A stretch of DNA of 64,000 bases from Fidelibacterota bacterium (GTDB taxonomy: Bacteria; Pseudomonadota; Alphaproteobacteria; Rhodospirillales; Rhodospirillaceae). Of this stretch, positions 9,854 to 18,859 are shown piece by piece; within the stretch, counting starts at the first letter, position 1, and every line of letters starts with the position of its first letter. The translations under genes were made by a program, and so were the position numbers. The stretch lies in the NCBI GenBank assembly GCA_947472795.1, contig CANJBL010000012.1:28130-92129 (forward strand), read 5' to 3'. Below the pieces are notes generated by a model, which did no database searches, had not been told where the DNA came from, and was given only the letters and a program-made list of their open reading frames with translations.

Positions 9854-11047
9854 TTAAGTCCCGAACGCCTGCGTCAAGTCGGCAATGAGATCATGCACGT
9901 CCTCCAGCCCCACCGATAGACGAATGAACCCTTCCGTGATGCCCACGTGCACGCGGTCTTCCGGCGAAAGGCGTTGGTGGGTGGTGGTGGCAGGGTGACA
10001 GATGAGACTCTTGGCATCGCCGAGATTGTTGGAGATGTCGATGATCTTCAGGCGATTGAGAATGCGGAAGGCCGCCTCCTTGCCGCCCTCGACTTCAAAA
10101 GAGATCACCGTGCCGCCGGCCTTCATCTGCGCCTTGGCTAGCGCGTGTTGCGGGTGGCTCGGCAGACCCGGATAGAGCAGGCGGGTAATGCCTTTCTGCT
10201 TCTCCAGTGTGCGGGCGATCGTGAGGGCGTTCTCGCAATGACGCTGCACGCGCAGATCAAGGGTCTCCAGACCCTTCAGCAGCACCCAGGCGTTGAAGGG
10301 CGACAGGCTCGGCCCCGTATGGCGCATGAAGGGCGTAACTTTGTCCGCGATGAATTCTTTTGAGCCCAGAACGGCGCCGCCGAGGCAACGCCCTTGACCG
10401 TCGATATGCTTGGTCGCGGAGTACACCACCACGTCGGCGCCGAAGGTCAGCGGCTTTTGGAGAACCGGTGTCGCAAAGACATTGTCGACAACAACCAATG
10501 CGCCGGCTTTATGTGCAAGCGCGCAGACAGCCGGGAGATCGATCATCTCGAGGCCGGGGTTGGAGGGCGATTCCAGAAAGACGGCTTGCGCCGGTTTGGA
10601 TAAGGCGGCCTTCCATTGGTTCAAATCGGAGCCGTCGACGAACTCGGTCTTGATGCCGAAGCGGGGCAGCAATTCCGCGCAGATGTATTGGCAGGACCCG
10701 AAGATCGCGCGCGAGGCCACCAGCCTGTCGCCGGCGCTGAGATGGCAAGCCAGGGCAGCGTAGACAGCGGCCATGCCCGTGGCCATGGCGCGGGCGTCCT
10801 CGGCACCTTCGATGAGCGCGAGACGGCGTTCGAACATCCGCACGGTGGGATTGCCAAAGCGCGAATAAACAAAGTGGTCGACCTTTTGCTTGAAGGCCAG
10901 TTCGGCTTGCTCGGCGCTGTCATAGACATAGCCGGAGGTCAGGAAGATCGCTTCGCTGGTTTCGTCGAACGCGCTGCGCTCGGTGCCGCCGCGGACCATC
11001 TTGGTCTGCGGTGCCCAGTCTCTTTGCACTGTATCGTCGGCTGTCAT
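9854..11047 (-). CDS. metZ: O-succinylhomoserine sulfhydrylase
   Basis: A 397-residue Cys/Met-metabolism PLP enzyme that makes homocysteine directly from O-succinylhomoserine and sulfide. The PLP lysine lies in the family motif YSATKHIDGQGR, and FASPSNPGLEMIDL-like ESPSNPGLEMIDL is typical. The GHxR-free IDGQGRCLGGAVLG stretch fits MetZ better than cystathionine synthases, but the exact member is assigned by resemblance. The start ATG 11047 has AAGGAG at 11059-11064; the upstream extension to 11107 runs through the terminator. The SAM-II riboswitch in the leader confirms a methionine-pathway role. Confidence 0.93.
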   Translation of the reverse strand: MTADDTVQRDWAPQTKMVRGGTERSAFDETSEAIFLTSGYVYDSAEQAELAFKQKVDHFVYSRFGNPTVRMFERRLALIEGAEDARAMATGMAAVYAALACHLSAGDRLVASRAIFGSCQYICAELLPRFGIKTEFVDGSDLNQWKAALSKPAQAVFLESPSNPGLEMIDLPAVCALAHKAGALVVVDNVFATPVLQKPLTFGADVVVYSATKHIDGQGRCLGGAVLGSKEFIADKVTPFMRHTGPSLSPFNAWVLLKGLETLDLRVQRHCENALTIARTLEKQKGITRLLYPGLPSHPQHALAKAQMKAGGTVISFEVEGGKEAAFRILNRLKIIDISNNLGDAKSLICHPATTTHQRLSPEDRVHVGITEGFIRLSVGLEDVHDLIADLTQAFGT

Positions 11048-11079
11048 GACAATCCTCGCTCCTTGTTCTGGGGAGCCAA

Positions 11080-11114
11080 ATAAAAAAGCCCCCGACCGGA
11101 ACGGCACGGGGGCT
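11080..11114 (-). terminator. Intrinsic terminator in the metZ leader
   Basis: On the minus strand GCCCCCG (11113-11107) pairs with CGGGGGC (11094-11088), extended inside by a three-pair CCG/CGG helix, and is followed by six U. It lies between the SAM-II riboswitch and metZ, 33 nt before the start codon, so it is probably the expression platform: SAM binding would favour termination. Confidence 0.8.
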
Positions 11115-11122
11115 CAAGCCCT

Positions 11123-11175
11123 CGACCTTTTAGCGGTTTTTAACGTGGCCGCAATCCGGTCTCAAATCGCCACGG
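11123..11175 (-). promoter_or_regulatory. SAM-II riboswitch upstream of metZ
   Basis: Read on the minus strand, the sequence has the SAM-II core: helix P1 CGTGGC (11174-11169) with GCCACG (11149-11144), the GATTTGAG loop segment, and the A-rich 3' part GTTAAAAACCGCTAAAA that forms the H-type pseudoknot. SAM-II elements are found mainly in alphaproteobacteria ahead of methionine genes and switch them off at high S-adenosylmethionine. The downstream terminator suggests transcriptional control here. Confidence 0.9.
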
Positions 11176-11181
11176 GGATTT

Positions 11182-11211
11182 GTCGTACCCCGGTCATGCG
11201 GGGCGGGTCAA
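11182..11211 (-). promoter_or_regulatory. Promoter for the SAM-II/metZ transcript
   Basis: On the minus strand TTGACC (11211-11206) is followed after 18 bp by TACGAC (11187-11182), placing the transcript start at the 5' edge of the riboswitch, as expected. Confidence 0.5.
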
Positions 11212-11337
11212 GGGAAAGACCATGGGGAATCGCGCCCCAGAGCATCCCAAGCGTCATTCGTCCCGGGTAGGGGAATTCTTAAGCATTTTGCCACCAAAAT
11301 CTGCGGGACTTGTGGGAAGGGGAAGCGACGTGGCGGG

Positions 11338-11366
11338 TTGATTTATCGCGTTATTTCGGCTTTAAC
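11338..11366 (+). promoter_or_regulatory. Possible promoter for the glycan locus
   Basis: TTGATT (11338-11343), a 17-bp spacer and TTTAAC (11361-11366) lie ahead of the 4,6-dehydratase gene. The rest of 11212-11484 shows no gene or clear structure. The boxes are a weak match, found by eye. Confidence 0.35.
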
Positions 11367-11484
11367 AAACCCATCTTTGGATCAGCCCGCATGCAGCGTC
11401 CCCACCTTACCTGACGTGCGCCGGCCAAGCGAGATTGGCCAGAAACCAGACATATACGATCAGACAAATACGAACGGACATTTG

Positions 11485-12522
11485 ATGAAAGAGACAATCC
11501 TCGTCACGGGCGGAGCGGGTTTTATCGGCTCCAATTTCGTGCACCACGTCATGCAGCACATGCCCGAGGCGCGGGTGATTGTTCTGGACGCCCTGACTTA
11601 CGCGGGATCCATCGAAAATCTGCCCGAGGCCAGCTTGCGGGAAGAAGACGAGCGCGTTCTCTTCCGCTACGGCAACGTGATGAATGCCGACCTCGTGGAT
11701 GCCCTGATCGCGGAAAGCACCTATGTGGTGCACTTCGCGGCGGAAACGCACGTGACGCGTTCCATCTACGACAACAAACAGTTCTTTGAAACCGACGTGC
11801 TGGGCACGCAGGTGATCGCCAATGCGGTCCTGCGCCACCGCAACACCATCAAGCGCTTTGTCCACATTTCGACGTCGGAAGTTTATGGTACGGCGGTTAC
11901 GCCGCTGATGGATGAGGATCATCCGCTCAATCCTATGAGCCCCTATGCCAGCGCGAAGTGCGGTGCCGACCGCTTGGTTTACTCTTACTGGCAGACGTAT
12001 GATCTGCCCATCACCATCATCCGGCCTTTCAACAACTTTGGTCCGCGCCAGCATCTGGAGAAGGCCGTGCCGCGTTTCATCACCAGCGCGATCCTTGGTG
12101 AGCCGCTGACGGTGCATGGCGACGGTTCCGCTGCCCGCGACTTTGTGTTCGTGGAAGATGTCTGCCGCGCCGTGCTGGCCGTGCTGAACGCACCTTCGGA
12201 GAAGGTGAAGGGTGAGGTGTTCAATGTCGGTACGGAGACGCACCGCTCGGTTCTCGACATTGCAAAGGACGTGCTGCGGCTGATGAAGAAGGATGCGGGC
12301 CAGATCACCTTTGTCGGTGACCGCCCGGGCCAAGTCTTCCGCCATACCAGCGGTTCAACCAAGATCAGGAAAGTTCTGGGTTGGCAGCCGCAGGTGACTT
12401 GGGAAGAGGGCCTCAAGCGCACCGTCGATTGGTTTGTCAGCAACGAGCCGTTCTGGCGAAAACAGATATGGATGCGGAAAATTCCGATCATCACGTCGTC
12501 CGGCAAGGTCGAACTGCATTAA
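11485..12522 (+). CDS. NAD-dependent nucleotide-sugar 4,6-dehydratase/epimerase (RmlB-like SDR)
   Basis: A 345-residue extended short-chain dehydrogenase. The nucleotide-binding GGAGFIG is at 9-15, the catalytic pair is Tyr154/Lys158 in SPYASAKCG, and STSEVYG precedes it. VVHFAAETHVTRSI and IRPFNNFGPRQ resemble dTDP-glucose 4,6-dehydratases and UDP-GlcNAc 4,6-dehydratase-type enzymes. It probably makes a 4-keto-6-deoxy nucleotide sugar, which the DegT aminotransferase at 20004-21149 could aminate. The start ATG 11485 places the Rossmann motif at the N-terminus as usual; the frame from 11338 would add 49 unrelated residues. It is the first gene of the glycan locus. Confidence 0.85.
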   Translation: MKETILVTGGAGFIGSNFVHHVMQHMPEARVIVLDALTYAGSIENLPEASLREEDERVLFRYGNVMNADLVDALIAESTYVVHFAAETHVTRSIYDNKQFFETDVLGTQVIANAVLRHRNTIKRFVHISTSEVYGTAVTPLMDEDHPLNPMSPYASAKCGADRLVYSYWQTYDLPITIIRPFNNFGPRQHLEKAVPRFITSAILGEPLTVHGDGSAARDFVFVEDVCRAVLAVLNAPSEKVKGEVFNVGTETHRSVLDIAKDVLRLMKKDAGQITFVGDRPGQVFRHTSGSTKIRKVLGWQPQVTWEEGLKRTVDWFVSNEPFWRKQIWMRKIPIITSSGKVELH

Positions 12523-12582
12523 GCCGCGGCGGCGCGGCTTCGGCTTTCGCTTGATCTTTTTCCCTCAGGGCAAGGTCACTCC

Positions 12583-14475
12583 GTGAATTCCGCACTCGGC
12601 CCGCCTGAAGATCTTGCTGATATTCGCGCGGCGCTGCCTTTGCCAAGTATTCAGGAAGACCTTGGCGCCGGCGACTATCGCCTGCCAGTGCTCTCTCACA
12701 AGCTTGCCGCAAAACCGGATAATATTGCGGCCTGGGAAGCCAGCGCCCGCCAGCTCACCGAAGCCATGGCGGCTTCAAAGGGCCCAGCGGCAACCGCGCA
12801 TTTGATTTTGCGCCTTCTGGTGACGGAAGGACTCCTGTCGGGGCCCTCCGCTGCCCTGGCGCGCATGATCGGGCGGTTTTCCGAGAATGTGGAGGCATTG
12901 TCCAAAGTCGAATCTGCCGATGATGTCGGTGTCACCTTGTCGGCCACCGGATGGTTTGATGCCGCTGGTGACGATGTGTCGGATGCGCTCGCGCGCGCGC
13001 TCCAGCTTGTGAGCGCCAAAGACTCGCTCACGTTTCGTGTCTTCATATTAAAAATCATCGCACTCCTGGATTTCGACCATCACACGCCCATGGATTGGGT
13101 GCAGCGGCTTATGACCAATCTCATCTTTCCAGCCATGGATGAGGGTGTAAAGGACAGCCAGCGGGCCGACGTCGCGCTCATTCTGGAGCTGAAGGTCTAC
13201 AGCGCGTATGTGAAGCGCATAGAAACCAGTGAGCACTTCGTGCGGTCTTATGAGCGCATAAAACGGCCGCTTATCAGCAGTGGTCACCTCTTTAAAAAAC
13301 ATCTGCGGCCGTTTTCGGTGACCAGGGAAAAGGTGCCTCACGTAGGATTTTATCTTACGTCGCAAGCCATGCTGGCCCACACGAAGAACCTGATCACGTT
13401 TCTGAACGGTCTTTCAAAATTGCCGCAGCGGCCCATCATTCCGATTATTTATGTCGATGGAATGCCGTCTGACGAGCTTACCGAAGCCATGGCGCCTCTT
13501 GGGGTTACGCTGCGATACATGCGCCGCTCTGACAGCGACAGCCCCCTCAGCGTGTGGGTCAAGATCCGCGAAACCAGCCAGGCCGATAATGTCGCTGCCA
13601 TGGTCTTTGTTTCCAATGTACTCGGCATGTCGTTTGCCACGGCCATGGGCGTGGCGCCGGTCCACATCTGGTGGTCCATGAAATACCGCGGCCTCGCTCT
13701 GCCCGATCTGCACGGCTATATGGAAATGGCCCACCTTTTTGGCAGCTCACGGGTTGTTGATGGAACGACTTGGCTCAATTGCCACGCTGCTTTGACTGAT
13801 CTCGTTGATACGACAATAGGCAGAGCTGAGGCGCGTCTCGCAATGGCGATCCAGCCCACTTGGGTCGCGTTGATGTGCTTGGGGCGCGAGGAAAAACTTT
13901 TGAACAGAGGCTATGCCCGGGCCCTTGGAGCGATTATGCGGGCAAATCCTTTGACGGTTTATTTCTGGTCTGGCCGGAGTCAGCCACCTGAGTTTCTGGC
14001 GTGGCTGGAGGAAGAAGGCATTGCTGACCGCTGCGGCTATCTCAGCTGGGCTAAGACAAAGGTCTGTGCCCAAGTGATGGACGTCTATCTGGACTCATTT
14101 CCCTTCGCATCGGGACATACGGCATTCGAAGCGATGGCGGCGGGAAAACCAATCGTGGTTCTGTTGACGCCGGAAGCGCTGGAAACATCCACCGCAAGCG
14201 CCGTCATGCCGGCCTATGAAGGGCACGCGGGCACGAAAGCGGATCAGGACAACATCCGGCGTATTTTTGGAGAAGGAAGCCTGTTACCTTTCCAGCCAGA
14301 TGAAGAAGCTTATATACGCCATGCCAATAAACTGATTCGCGATGCCGCCTTCCGCAAGGCGGCGGGAGACGCCGGACGCGCCTTTGTGGAAACCTATATG
14401 TACGACGATATTCGCCTTGCCGAGAGTACATGCGAAAATATCTTGAGTGTCATCACGCAAGCGGCGGTGGCGTAG
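12583..14475 (+). CDS. SPINDLY/OGT-like glycosyltransferase (GT41-type C-terminal half)
   Basis: A 630-residue protein with a GTG start preceded by AAGG. The C-terminal half from about residue 390 carries the block seen in bacterial OGT/SPINDLY-like proteins: YFWSGRSQPPEFLAWL, then MDVYLDSFPFASGHTAFEAM and AGKPIVVL, a GT-B donor-binding region. The first 250 residues are helical but lack a clear run of TPRs, unlike classical GT41 enzymes. Target and donor are unknown. Its place between a 4,6-dehydratase and WbqC suggests glycan or protein glycosylation. Relatives with similar C-termini occur in polysaccharide and flagellin-glycosylation loci. Confidence 0.75.
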   Translation: MNSALGPPEDLADIRAALPLPSIQEDLGAGDYRLPVLSHKLAAKPDNIAAWEASARQLTEAMAASKGPAATAHLILRLLVTEGLLSGPSAALARMIGRFSENVEALSKVESADDVGVTLSATGWFDAAGDDVSDALARALQLVSAKDSLTFRVFILKIIALLDFDHHTPMDWVQRLMTNLIFPAMDEGVKDSQRADVALILELKVYSAYVKRIETSEHFVRSYERIKRPLISSGHLFKKHLRPFSVTREKVPHVGFYLTSQAMLAHTKNLITFLNGLSKLPQRPIIPIIYVDGMPSDELTEAMAPLGVTLRYMRRSDSDSPLSVWVKIRETSQADNVAAMVFVSNVLGMSFATAMGVAPVHIWWSMKYRGLALPDLHGYMEMAHLFGSSRVVDGTTWLNCHAALTDLVDTTIGRAEARLAMAIQPTWVALMCLGREEKLLNRGYARALGAIMRANPLTVYFWSGRSQPPEFLAWLEEEGIADRCGYLSWAKTKVCAQVMDVYLDSFPFASGHTAFEAMAAGKPIVVLLTPEALETSTASAVMPAYEGHAGTKADQDNIRRIFGEGSLLPFQPDEEAYIRHANKLIRDAAFRKAAGDAGRAFVETYMYDDIRLAESTCENILSVITQAAVA

Positions 14476-14520
14476 TCGTTCGAAACTACATCTTTGTTTT
14501 CACCATGATCAGCATGAGCC

Positions 14521-14871
14521 ATGAGCCTTAAGATCAAAAATCATCTTTTCACCGGTCCTTTTGATATCGAAAGCGCATCGGTGCGCGCAAACCAAGACCC
14601 TGCCGTTTACGCCGTCGTGGCAAAGGGGGGCGAGCCCTGGAACCCCGTCTTCAAGGTGCTGGAGACAGGTGACACCGGGGAAGCGGGGCTAAAATTCACG
14701 GAGCATCCCCACAAGGCCTCCTGGACAGAAACAGCCGCCGGGAAGCCCGGCGTGTACCTCCTGCATTTTTCGCGCAAGGAAGTCTCGGCCAGCGAACGCG
14801 CTGCCGTGCTCGACACCATACGAGCCGCGCTGGATACCACGGGCGGCGTCATCCCCATGGGCGGCCTTTAG
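14521..14871 (+). CDS. Small protein of unknown function
   Basis: A 116-residue soluble protein with no recognised family. It is rich in beta-prone segments (IESASVRANQDPAVYAVVAK, WNPVFKVLETGDTG) and ends in a helix plus a Gly-rich tail (GGVIPMGGL). No signal peptide is seen. It lies 45 nt after the glycosyltransferase and 21 nt before the wbqC-like gene, so it probably belongs to the same transcript. Confidence 0.65.
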   Translation: MSLKIKNHLFTGPFDIESASVRANQDPAVYAVVAKGGEPWNPVFKVLETGDTGEAGLKFTEHPHKASWTETAAGKPGVYLLHFSRKEVSASERAAVLDTIRAALDTTGGVIPMGGL

Positions 14872-14892
14872 AGGAATCGCGTTCCAGCGGAC

Positions 14893-15630
14893 ATGAAGAC
14901 TGTTGTCATCCTGCAGCCGGGCTATCTGCCGTGGCTTGGATTTTTCCGCCAGATGATCGATGCGGATGTATTCGTCTATTACGACGACGTCCAATTCGAT
15001 AAACATGGCTGGCGGAACCGCAACCGCATCAAGGGCCAAGCAGGGCCGCTTTGGCTGACCATTCCCGTCCTTCACAAAGGGCGCTCAGACCAGACCATCT
15101 TCGAGACCGAGATCGCCAATACAACGCCGTGGGCGGACAAGCAGTTGAAGACCATACGCCAGGTGTATGCGAAGGCTCCCCACCTCGAGCCCTACTTTTC
15201 CGAGCTTTCAGAGGTTCTGCTGACGAAATGGGAGCGCCTCGTAGACCTGGATATGGCGGCGACTGAGCTGATGCGGCGGTGGTTCGCCATCACTACGCCG
15301 ATAGCCCGCTCGTCCGAGTTGGGAATTGGCGGCGGGAAGGTGGAGCGGCTCATCAACATCTGTAAGCATTTTGACGCATCCCGCTATATCAGCGGATCGG
15401 CGGCAAAAGATTACATCGCAGAGGATCAATTTCAGGCCGCCGGCATTGAACTTGTTTGGCAGGAATACCAACATCCGGTATATCCTCAGTTGCACGGCGC
15501 GTTCGTGTCGCACCTCTCGGCCTTGGACCTTGCTTTCAATGCCGGTCCGGAAAGTGGTGCGATCTTGCGGCAGCCGTCAACGTCAGCAGGGGAAGGGCAC
15601 GCGCGTGAGCGAGACTCGGAAACGTTCTGA
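14893..15630 (+). CDS. WbqC-like family protein
   Basis: A 245-residue protein with the WbqC hallmark N-terminus: QPGYLPWLGFFRQM, then YYDDVQFDKHGWRNRN and LWLTIPV. Members occur in O-antigen and other glycan loci, often near aminotransferases and formyl- or acyltransferases, but their reaction is not established to my knowledge. The later part (DFxxFDASRYISGSAAKDYI-like, residues 150-175, and YPQLHGAFVSHLSALDL) is conserved in the family. The short gene at 15605 begins inside its 3' end. Confidence 0.85.
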   Translation: MKTVVILQPGYLPWLGFFRQMIDADVFVYYDDVQFDKHGWRNRNRIKGQAGPLWLTIPVLHKGRSDQTIFETEIANTTPWADKQLKTIRQVYAKAPHLEPYFSELSEVLLTKWERLVDLDMAATELMRRWFAITTPIARSSELGIGGGKVERLINICKHFDASRYISGSAAKDYIAEDQFQAAGIELVWQEYQHPVYPQLHGAFVSHLSALDLAFNAGPESGAILRQPSTSAGEGHARERDSETF

Positions 15631-15859
15631 AGAACTGGCCGTCGAAAACGTCAGGCGCATCGCCGATTTGCTGCGGACAGAGCGCAACGACGCCATCGCC
15701 CTGGCCCAGGTGCGCCGGGAAGAACTCGTGCGCTGCAAAACTCTGCTGAAGGAAGCGCGGCGCTTGCTGGAGGCCGCCCAGGCCAACGCTCTGCCGGCGG
15801 ACCTTGCGGAAAGCATCCGCGTGTTTGTCATTGCCCTGCCGCCCGATATCGCTGGCTAG
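15605..15859 (+). CDS. Small coiled-coil protein of unknown function
   Basis: An 84-residue protein starting at GTG 15605 after GGGGAAGGG and overlapping the wbqC-like gene by 26 nt. Residues 5-60 are one long charged helix with heptad-like spacing (LLRTERNDAIALAQVRREEL), consistent with a coiled coil, followed by a short hydrophobic tail. No family is recognised. It may help its neighbours assemble. The frame upstream of 15605 is a shadow of the wbqC-like gene. Confidence 0.55.
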   Translation: MSETRKRSEELAVENVRRIADLLRTERNDAIALAQVRREELVRCKTLLKEARRLLEAAQANALPADLAESIRVFVIALPPDIAG

Positions 15860-15866
15860 CTGCTAG

Positions 15867-17726
15867 CTAGGCTTCTTGGTAAAGATCCCACCAGACCTGG
15901 AACATGAAAAGATTCCAGATGCGGTTGCCATTGTTTTCCGTGCGCGCGTAGTGCGCATCCAACAGGCGGCGTATAGCGGCGGCGTCCAATAGCCCATGGC
16001 GGCTCAGCCGGTCCGGAGCGAGACGTTCCTCGACGGTCGTGCGCAGGTTTTCCAGCACCCAAGCGTTAATCGGCATGATGAAGCCTTCCTTGGGGCGGTC
16101 GAGGATGGCATCGGGCAACAGGCCGCGCACGGCGTCCTTCAATACAGATTTCACCCGGCCATTGCGGATTTTCATGGACCCGGGCAGCGTGGCCGCCAAT
16201 TCAATGAGGCGATGATCCAGGAACGGTGGGCGCACTTCAACGGAATGCGCCATGGAAAGCCTGTCCACAAAGGGCAGGACCTGATCGGGCAGCAGCGTTT
16301 CGAAGTCCAGGAACAGGGCGCGGTTCACCGGATCGTCCGTACCTGCCGCCGAGAGGACGTCGGTGATCAGAGCTTCCGTCGTGGCCGAACCAATCTTCTC
16401 CAGCATGAAGGGTGAATAAAGCGCACGCTTCTGGGCATCCGTGGCGATGTACTGCGTCATGCGCTGCGCGGCTTCGCCGCCTTGATCGAGAATGCGGTCA
16501 AGCTGATCGAGCTTGTTTGCGAACTCGCCGAGGCCGGCTCTGACCTCATCGGTCATGGTTAGCGCGCCGCTCCTCAGCTTCTGACGCAAGGCCAGAGGGC
16601 CGGCCGAGCGCGGGCCGATATAACTGCCGAAAAGCTCGTCGGCGCCGTCGCCGGATAGACAGACCTTCACATGCTCGGCGATGAGCTGGGTGATGAAGAA
16701 AGTAGAGATCACGCCGGAGAAAGGTTCATCGAAAGCACGTGTGACGGCCTCGATGGACTCCGGCACGTGGTTGTAGCGCGCCAGGAATTCGTGATGCTCC
16801 GTGTTGTACATGCGCGATACCGAAAGCGCATGAGTGCGATCGGCATCCTTGTTGGCGAAGCCTTCGTCATAGACCATGGTGAAGGTCTTGATCGGACGGC
16901 CCGTGAGCCGCGCCATGATGGCCACGACGCTGGAGCTATCGACACCGCCCGAAAGATAGGCGCCGAAGGGCACGTCCGACTGCATTTGCAGGGCAACGCT
17001 ATCTTCCAGAAGGCGTCTGACTTCAGCAACGGCTTCCTGCTCAGTGATCTTGACCGCGTCGCGGAAAGCGATACGCCACCAGCGTTTGACCTCGATCTTG
17101 CCGTCCTGAAGCGTCAGCATCTCGCCTGCGCGAAGCTGTTTTACCTGCTGGAATGCGCTGAGCGGCGCGGGGACGTTCTTGAAGGAAAAATAGTGGTGGA
17201 TGGCGACGAAGTCGGGCGCGCGCGATACCGCCGGGTGGGCCAGAAGGGCTTTGATTTCCGATCCGAAGACCAGGCCTTCCGAGGTCTTGGCGAAATAGAG
17301 CGGCTTGATGCCGGCCTGGTCGCGATAGAGATGAAGCTGTTTACGCTTGGTATCCCAGATCGCGATGGCGAACATGCCGTTCAGACGGTGAACAAAATCG
17401 ACGCCATGTTCCTGATAAAGCGGCGCGATGACTTCCGTATCCGAATGGTCAGAGCGGAATGTGTAGCCTTTTTGTTCAAGTTCGCGGCGCAACGCCGGCG
17501 CATTGTAGATCTCGCCGTTGAAGACAACGACGATGCTGCCATCGGCACTGAAAGCGGGTTGTTGGCCTGTCTCGACGTCAATGATGGCCAGACGGCGCAT
17601 GCCGAGCGACACGCCGCCGCCTTCGTAATACCCGGCGTCGTCGGGACCACGATGCGTCAGCGACGTCACCATGGCCTTCAGGATGGTGCTATTGGGAGAG
17701 CCGACGAAGCCTGCGATACCGCACAT
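15867..17726 (-). CDS. asnB: Asparagine synthase (glutamine-hydrolysing)
   Basis: A 619-residue two-domain enzyme. Cys2 (MCGIAGFVG) is the glutaminase nucleophile of the N-terminal Ntn domain; the synthetase domain carries the ATP-pyrophosphatase loop AYLSGGVDSSSVV at about 245-258 and CLSGDGADELFGSY. It makes asparagine or, in glycan loci, may amidate a sugar uronic acid or another carboxylate as proposed for WbpS-type homologues. It is transcribed on the minus strand at the end of the block that contains two radical-SAM genes. Whether it serves general metabolism or the glycan cannot be told from sequence. Confidence 0.92.
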   Translation of the reverse strand: MCGIAGFVGSPNSTILKAMVTSLTHRGPDDAGYYEGGGVSLGMRRLAIIDVETGQQPAFSADGSIVVVFNGEIYNAPALRRELEQKGYTFRSDHSDTEVIAPLYQEHGVDFVHRLNGMFAIAIWDTKRKQLHLYRDQAGIKPLYFAKTSEGLVFGSEIKALLAHPAVSRAPDFVAIHHYFSFKNVPAPLSAFQQVKQLRAGEMLTLQDGKIEVKRWWRIAFRDAVKITEQEAVAEVRRLLEDSVALQMQSDVPFGAYLSGGVDSSSVVAIMARLTGRPIKTFTMVYDEGFANKDADRTHALSVSRMYNTEHHEFLARYNHVPESIEAVTRAFDEPFSGVISTFFITQLIAEHVKVCLSGDGADELFGSYIGPRSAGPLALRQKLRSGALTMTDEVRAGLGEFANKLDQLDRILDQGGEAAQRMTQYIATDAQKRALYSPFMLEKIGSATTEALITDVLSAAGTDDPVNRALFLDFETLLPDQVLPFVDRLSMAHSVEVRPPFLDHRLIELAATLPGSMKIRNGRVKSVLKDAVRGLLPDAILDRPKEGFIMPINAWVLENLRTTVEERLAPDRLSRHGLLDAAAIRRLLDAHYARTENNGNRIWNLFMFQVWWDLYQEA

Positions 17727-17808
17727 GCGTTGCCCTTAGCGATCCTTTGGGGCTATCCGAACCGCGACGTGGGCGGCGCATCAGACGTGGAGTGAGTGGG
17801 AAATCTGA

Positions 17809-18843
17809 CTAGGTTTGCTGCGCCTGGAAGTCGTCATGCTCGCCCAGCTTCTTGAATTTCTCAAGACGCACTTCTTCGGCGTTCTTCACGACTTTCCAGT
17901 AGTTATGGTTCCACGAGCGGTACTTCCAGTCCGGGCAACCAGAGCAGATCGGAATGTCCATGCCGCGGCCCGCAAGGTGCTTGTCGCGGTAGAATTTGAA
18001 GCCTGTGCCATGCCAAATATCGGCAATGGACTCGTTGTTGACGTTGCCCATGCTGGTGTTGGCGGAGATATCGTAGCCGCAGACCATGACATTGCCGCGC
18101 GTATCGATATTCAGCCGCTCGAAGATGAAGGGGCAGGGGACTTCGTCGGTGTTGAGATAGGCCATGGGATCGGCCGACTTGGAGGAATCCAAGCTGGTGT
18201 TCGTACCCCAGGTCAGGAACTTGCGCTTGATGAGATAATCGATGCCGACGCCTTCGACCCAGAATTTCTCAACCGCATCGATATCGACGCCGTCCTGGTT
18301 CACCGCCGAGGCAATGATCTTGGACGGGGAGCGCAGTTCGTTGCGCAGCTTAATCATGCGCGTGGCGTTGGTGACGAGTTCATTCCAGTCGAGGCCCTTG
18401 CGGACGACCTTGTAGGTCTCCTCCTCGCAGGCATCGACGGAGAACTCGATCATGTCCACGCCGGCTTCGAGCAAAGCGCGGCTCTTGGCTTCGTCGAACA
18501 TGGAGCCGTTGGTGATCAGGCCGATCTTGCAGCCTTGCTGCTTGGCGTAGACCAGCAGTTCCACGGCCTTCGGATGCAGCATGGGCTCGCCGCCACCAGA
18601 GATGCGCAGATAAGCGCCGTACTTGCCGGCTTCATCGGCGATTTTCTTGAACGTCGCCTCGGGCATGTAAGGAGCGTCCTTGTACTCCTTACGAATGTTG
18701 GAATTCGTGTAGGGGCAGTGAGGACAAAGCGCGTTGCAAGGATAGACGTAGGACAGCACCAGCATCATCGGAAACGCGGAGGCTTCCGGACGCAGTCCGT
18801 ATTCTTCTTGGGTATGAGAGACGGGGGTAACGACGCTGTTCAT
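17809..18843 (-). CDS. Radical SAM protein with SPASM-type C-terminal cluster
   Basis: A 344-residue radical-SAM enzyme. The [4Fe-4S] motif CNALCPHC lies near residues 37-44 and ISGGGEPMLHP is the SAM-binding GGE motif. The C-terminal region has CPFIFERLNIDTRGNV, VCGYD and CSGCPDWKYRSW, the layout of a SPASM auxiliary-cluster domain. Such proteins modify peptides or sugars (dehydrogenation, C-S or C-C bonds, deoxygenation). It is adjacent to a second radical-SAM gene (16-nt gap) with which it shares overall design. The substrate is not evident; no precursor-peptide gene was found beside it. Confidence 0.88.
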   Translation of the reverse strand: MNSVVTPVSHTQEEYGLRPEASAFPMMLVLSYVYPCNALCPHCPYTNSNIRKEYKDAPYMPEATFKKIADEAGKYGAYLRISGGGEPMLHPKAVELLVYAKQQGCKIGLITNGSMFDEAKSRALLEAGVDMIEFSVDACEEETYKVVRKGLDWNELVTNATRMIKLRNELRSPSKIIASAVNQDGVDIDAVEKFWVEGVGIDYLIKRKFLTWGTNTSLDSSKSADPMAYLNTDEVPCPFIFERLNIDTRGNVMVCGYDISANTSMGNVNNESIADIWHGTGFKFYRDKHLAGRGMDIPICSGCPDWKYRSWNHNYWKVVKNAEEVRLEKFKKLGEHDDFQAQQT

Positions 18844-18859
18844 TCTCTATCCAGGCCCG

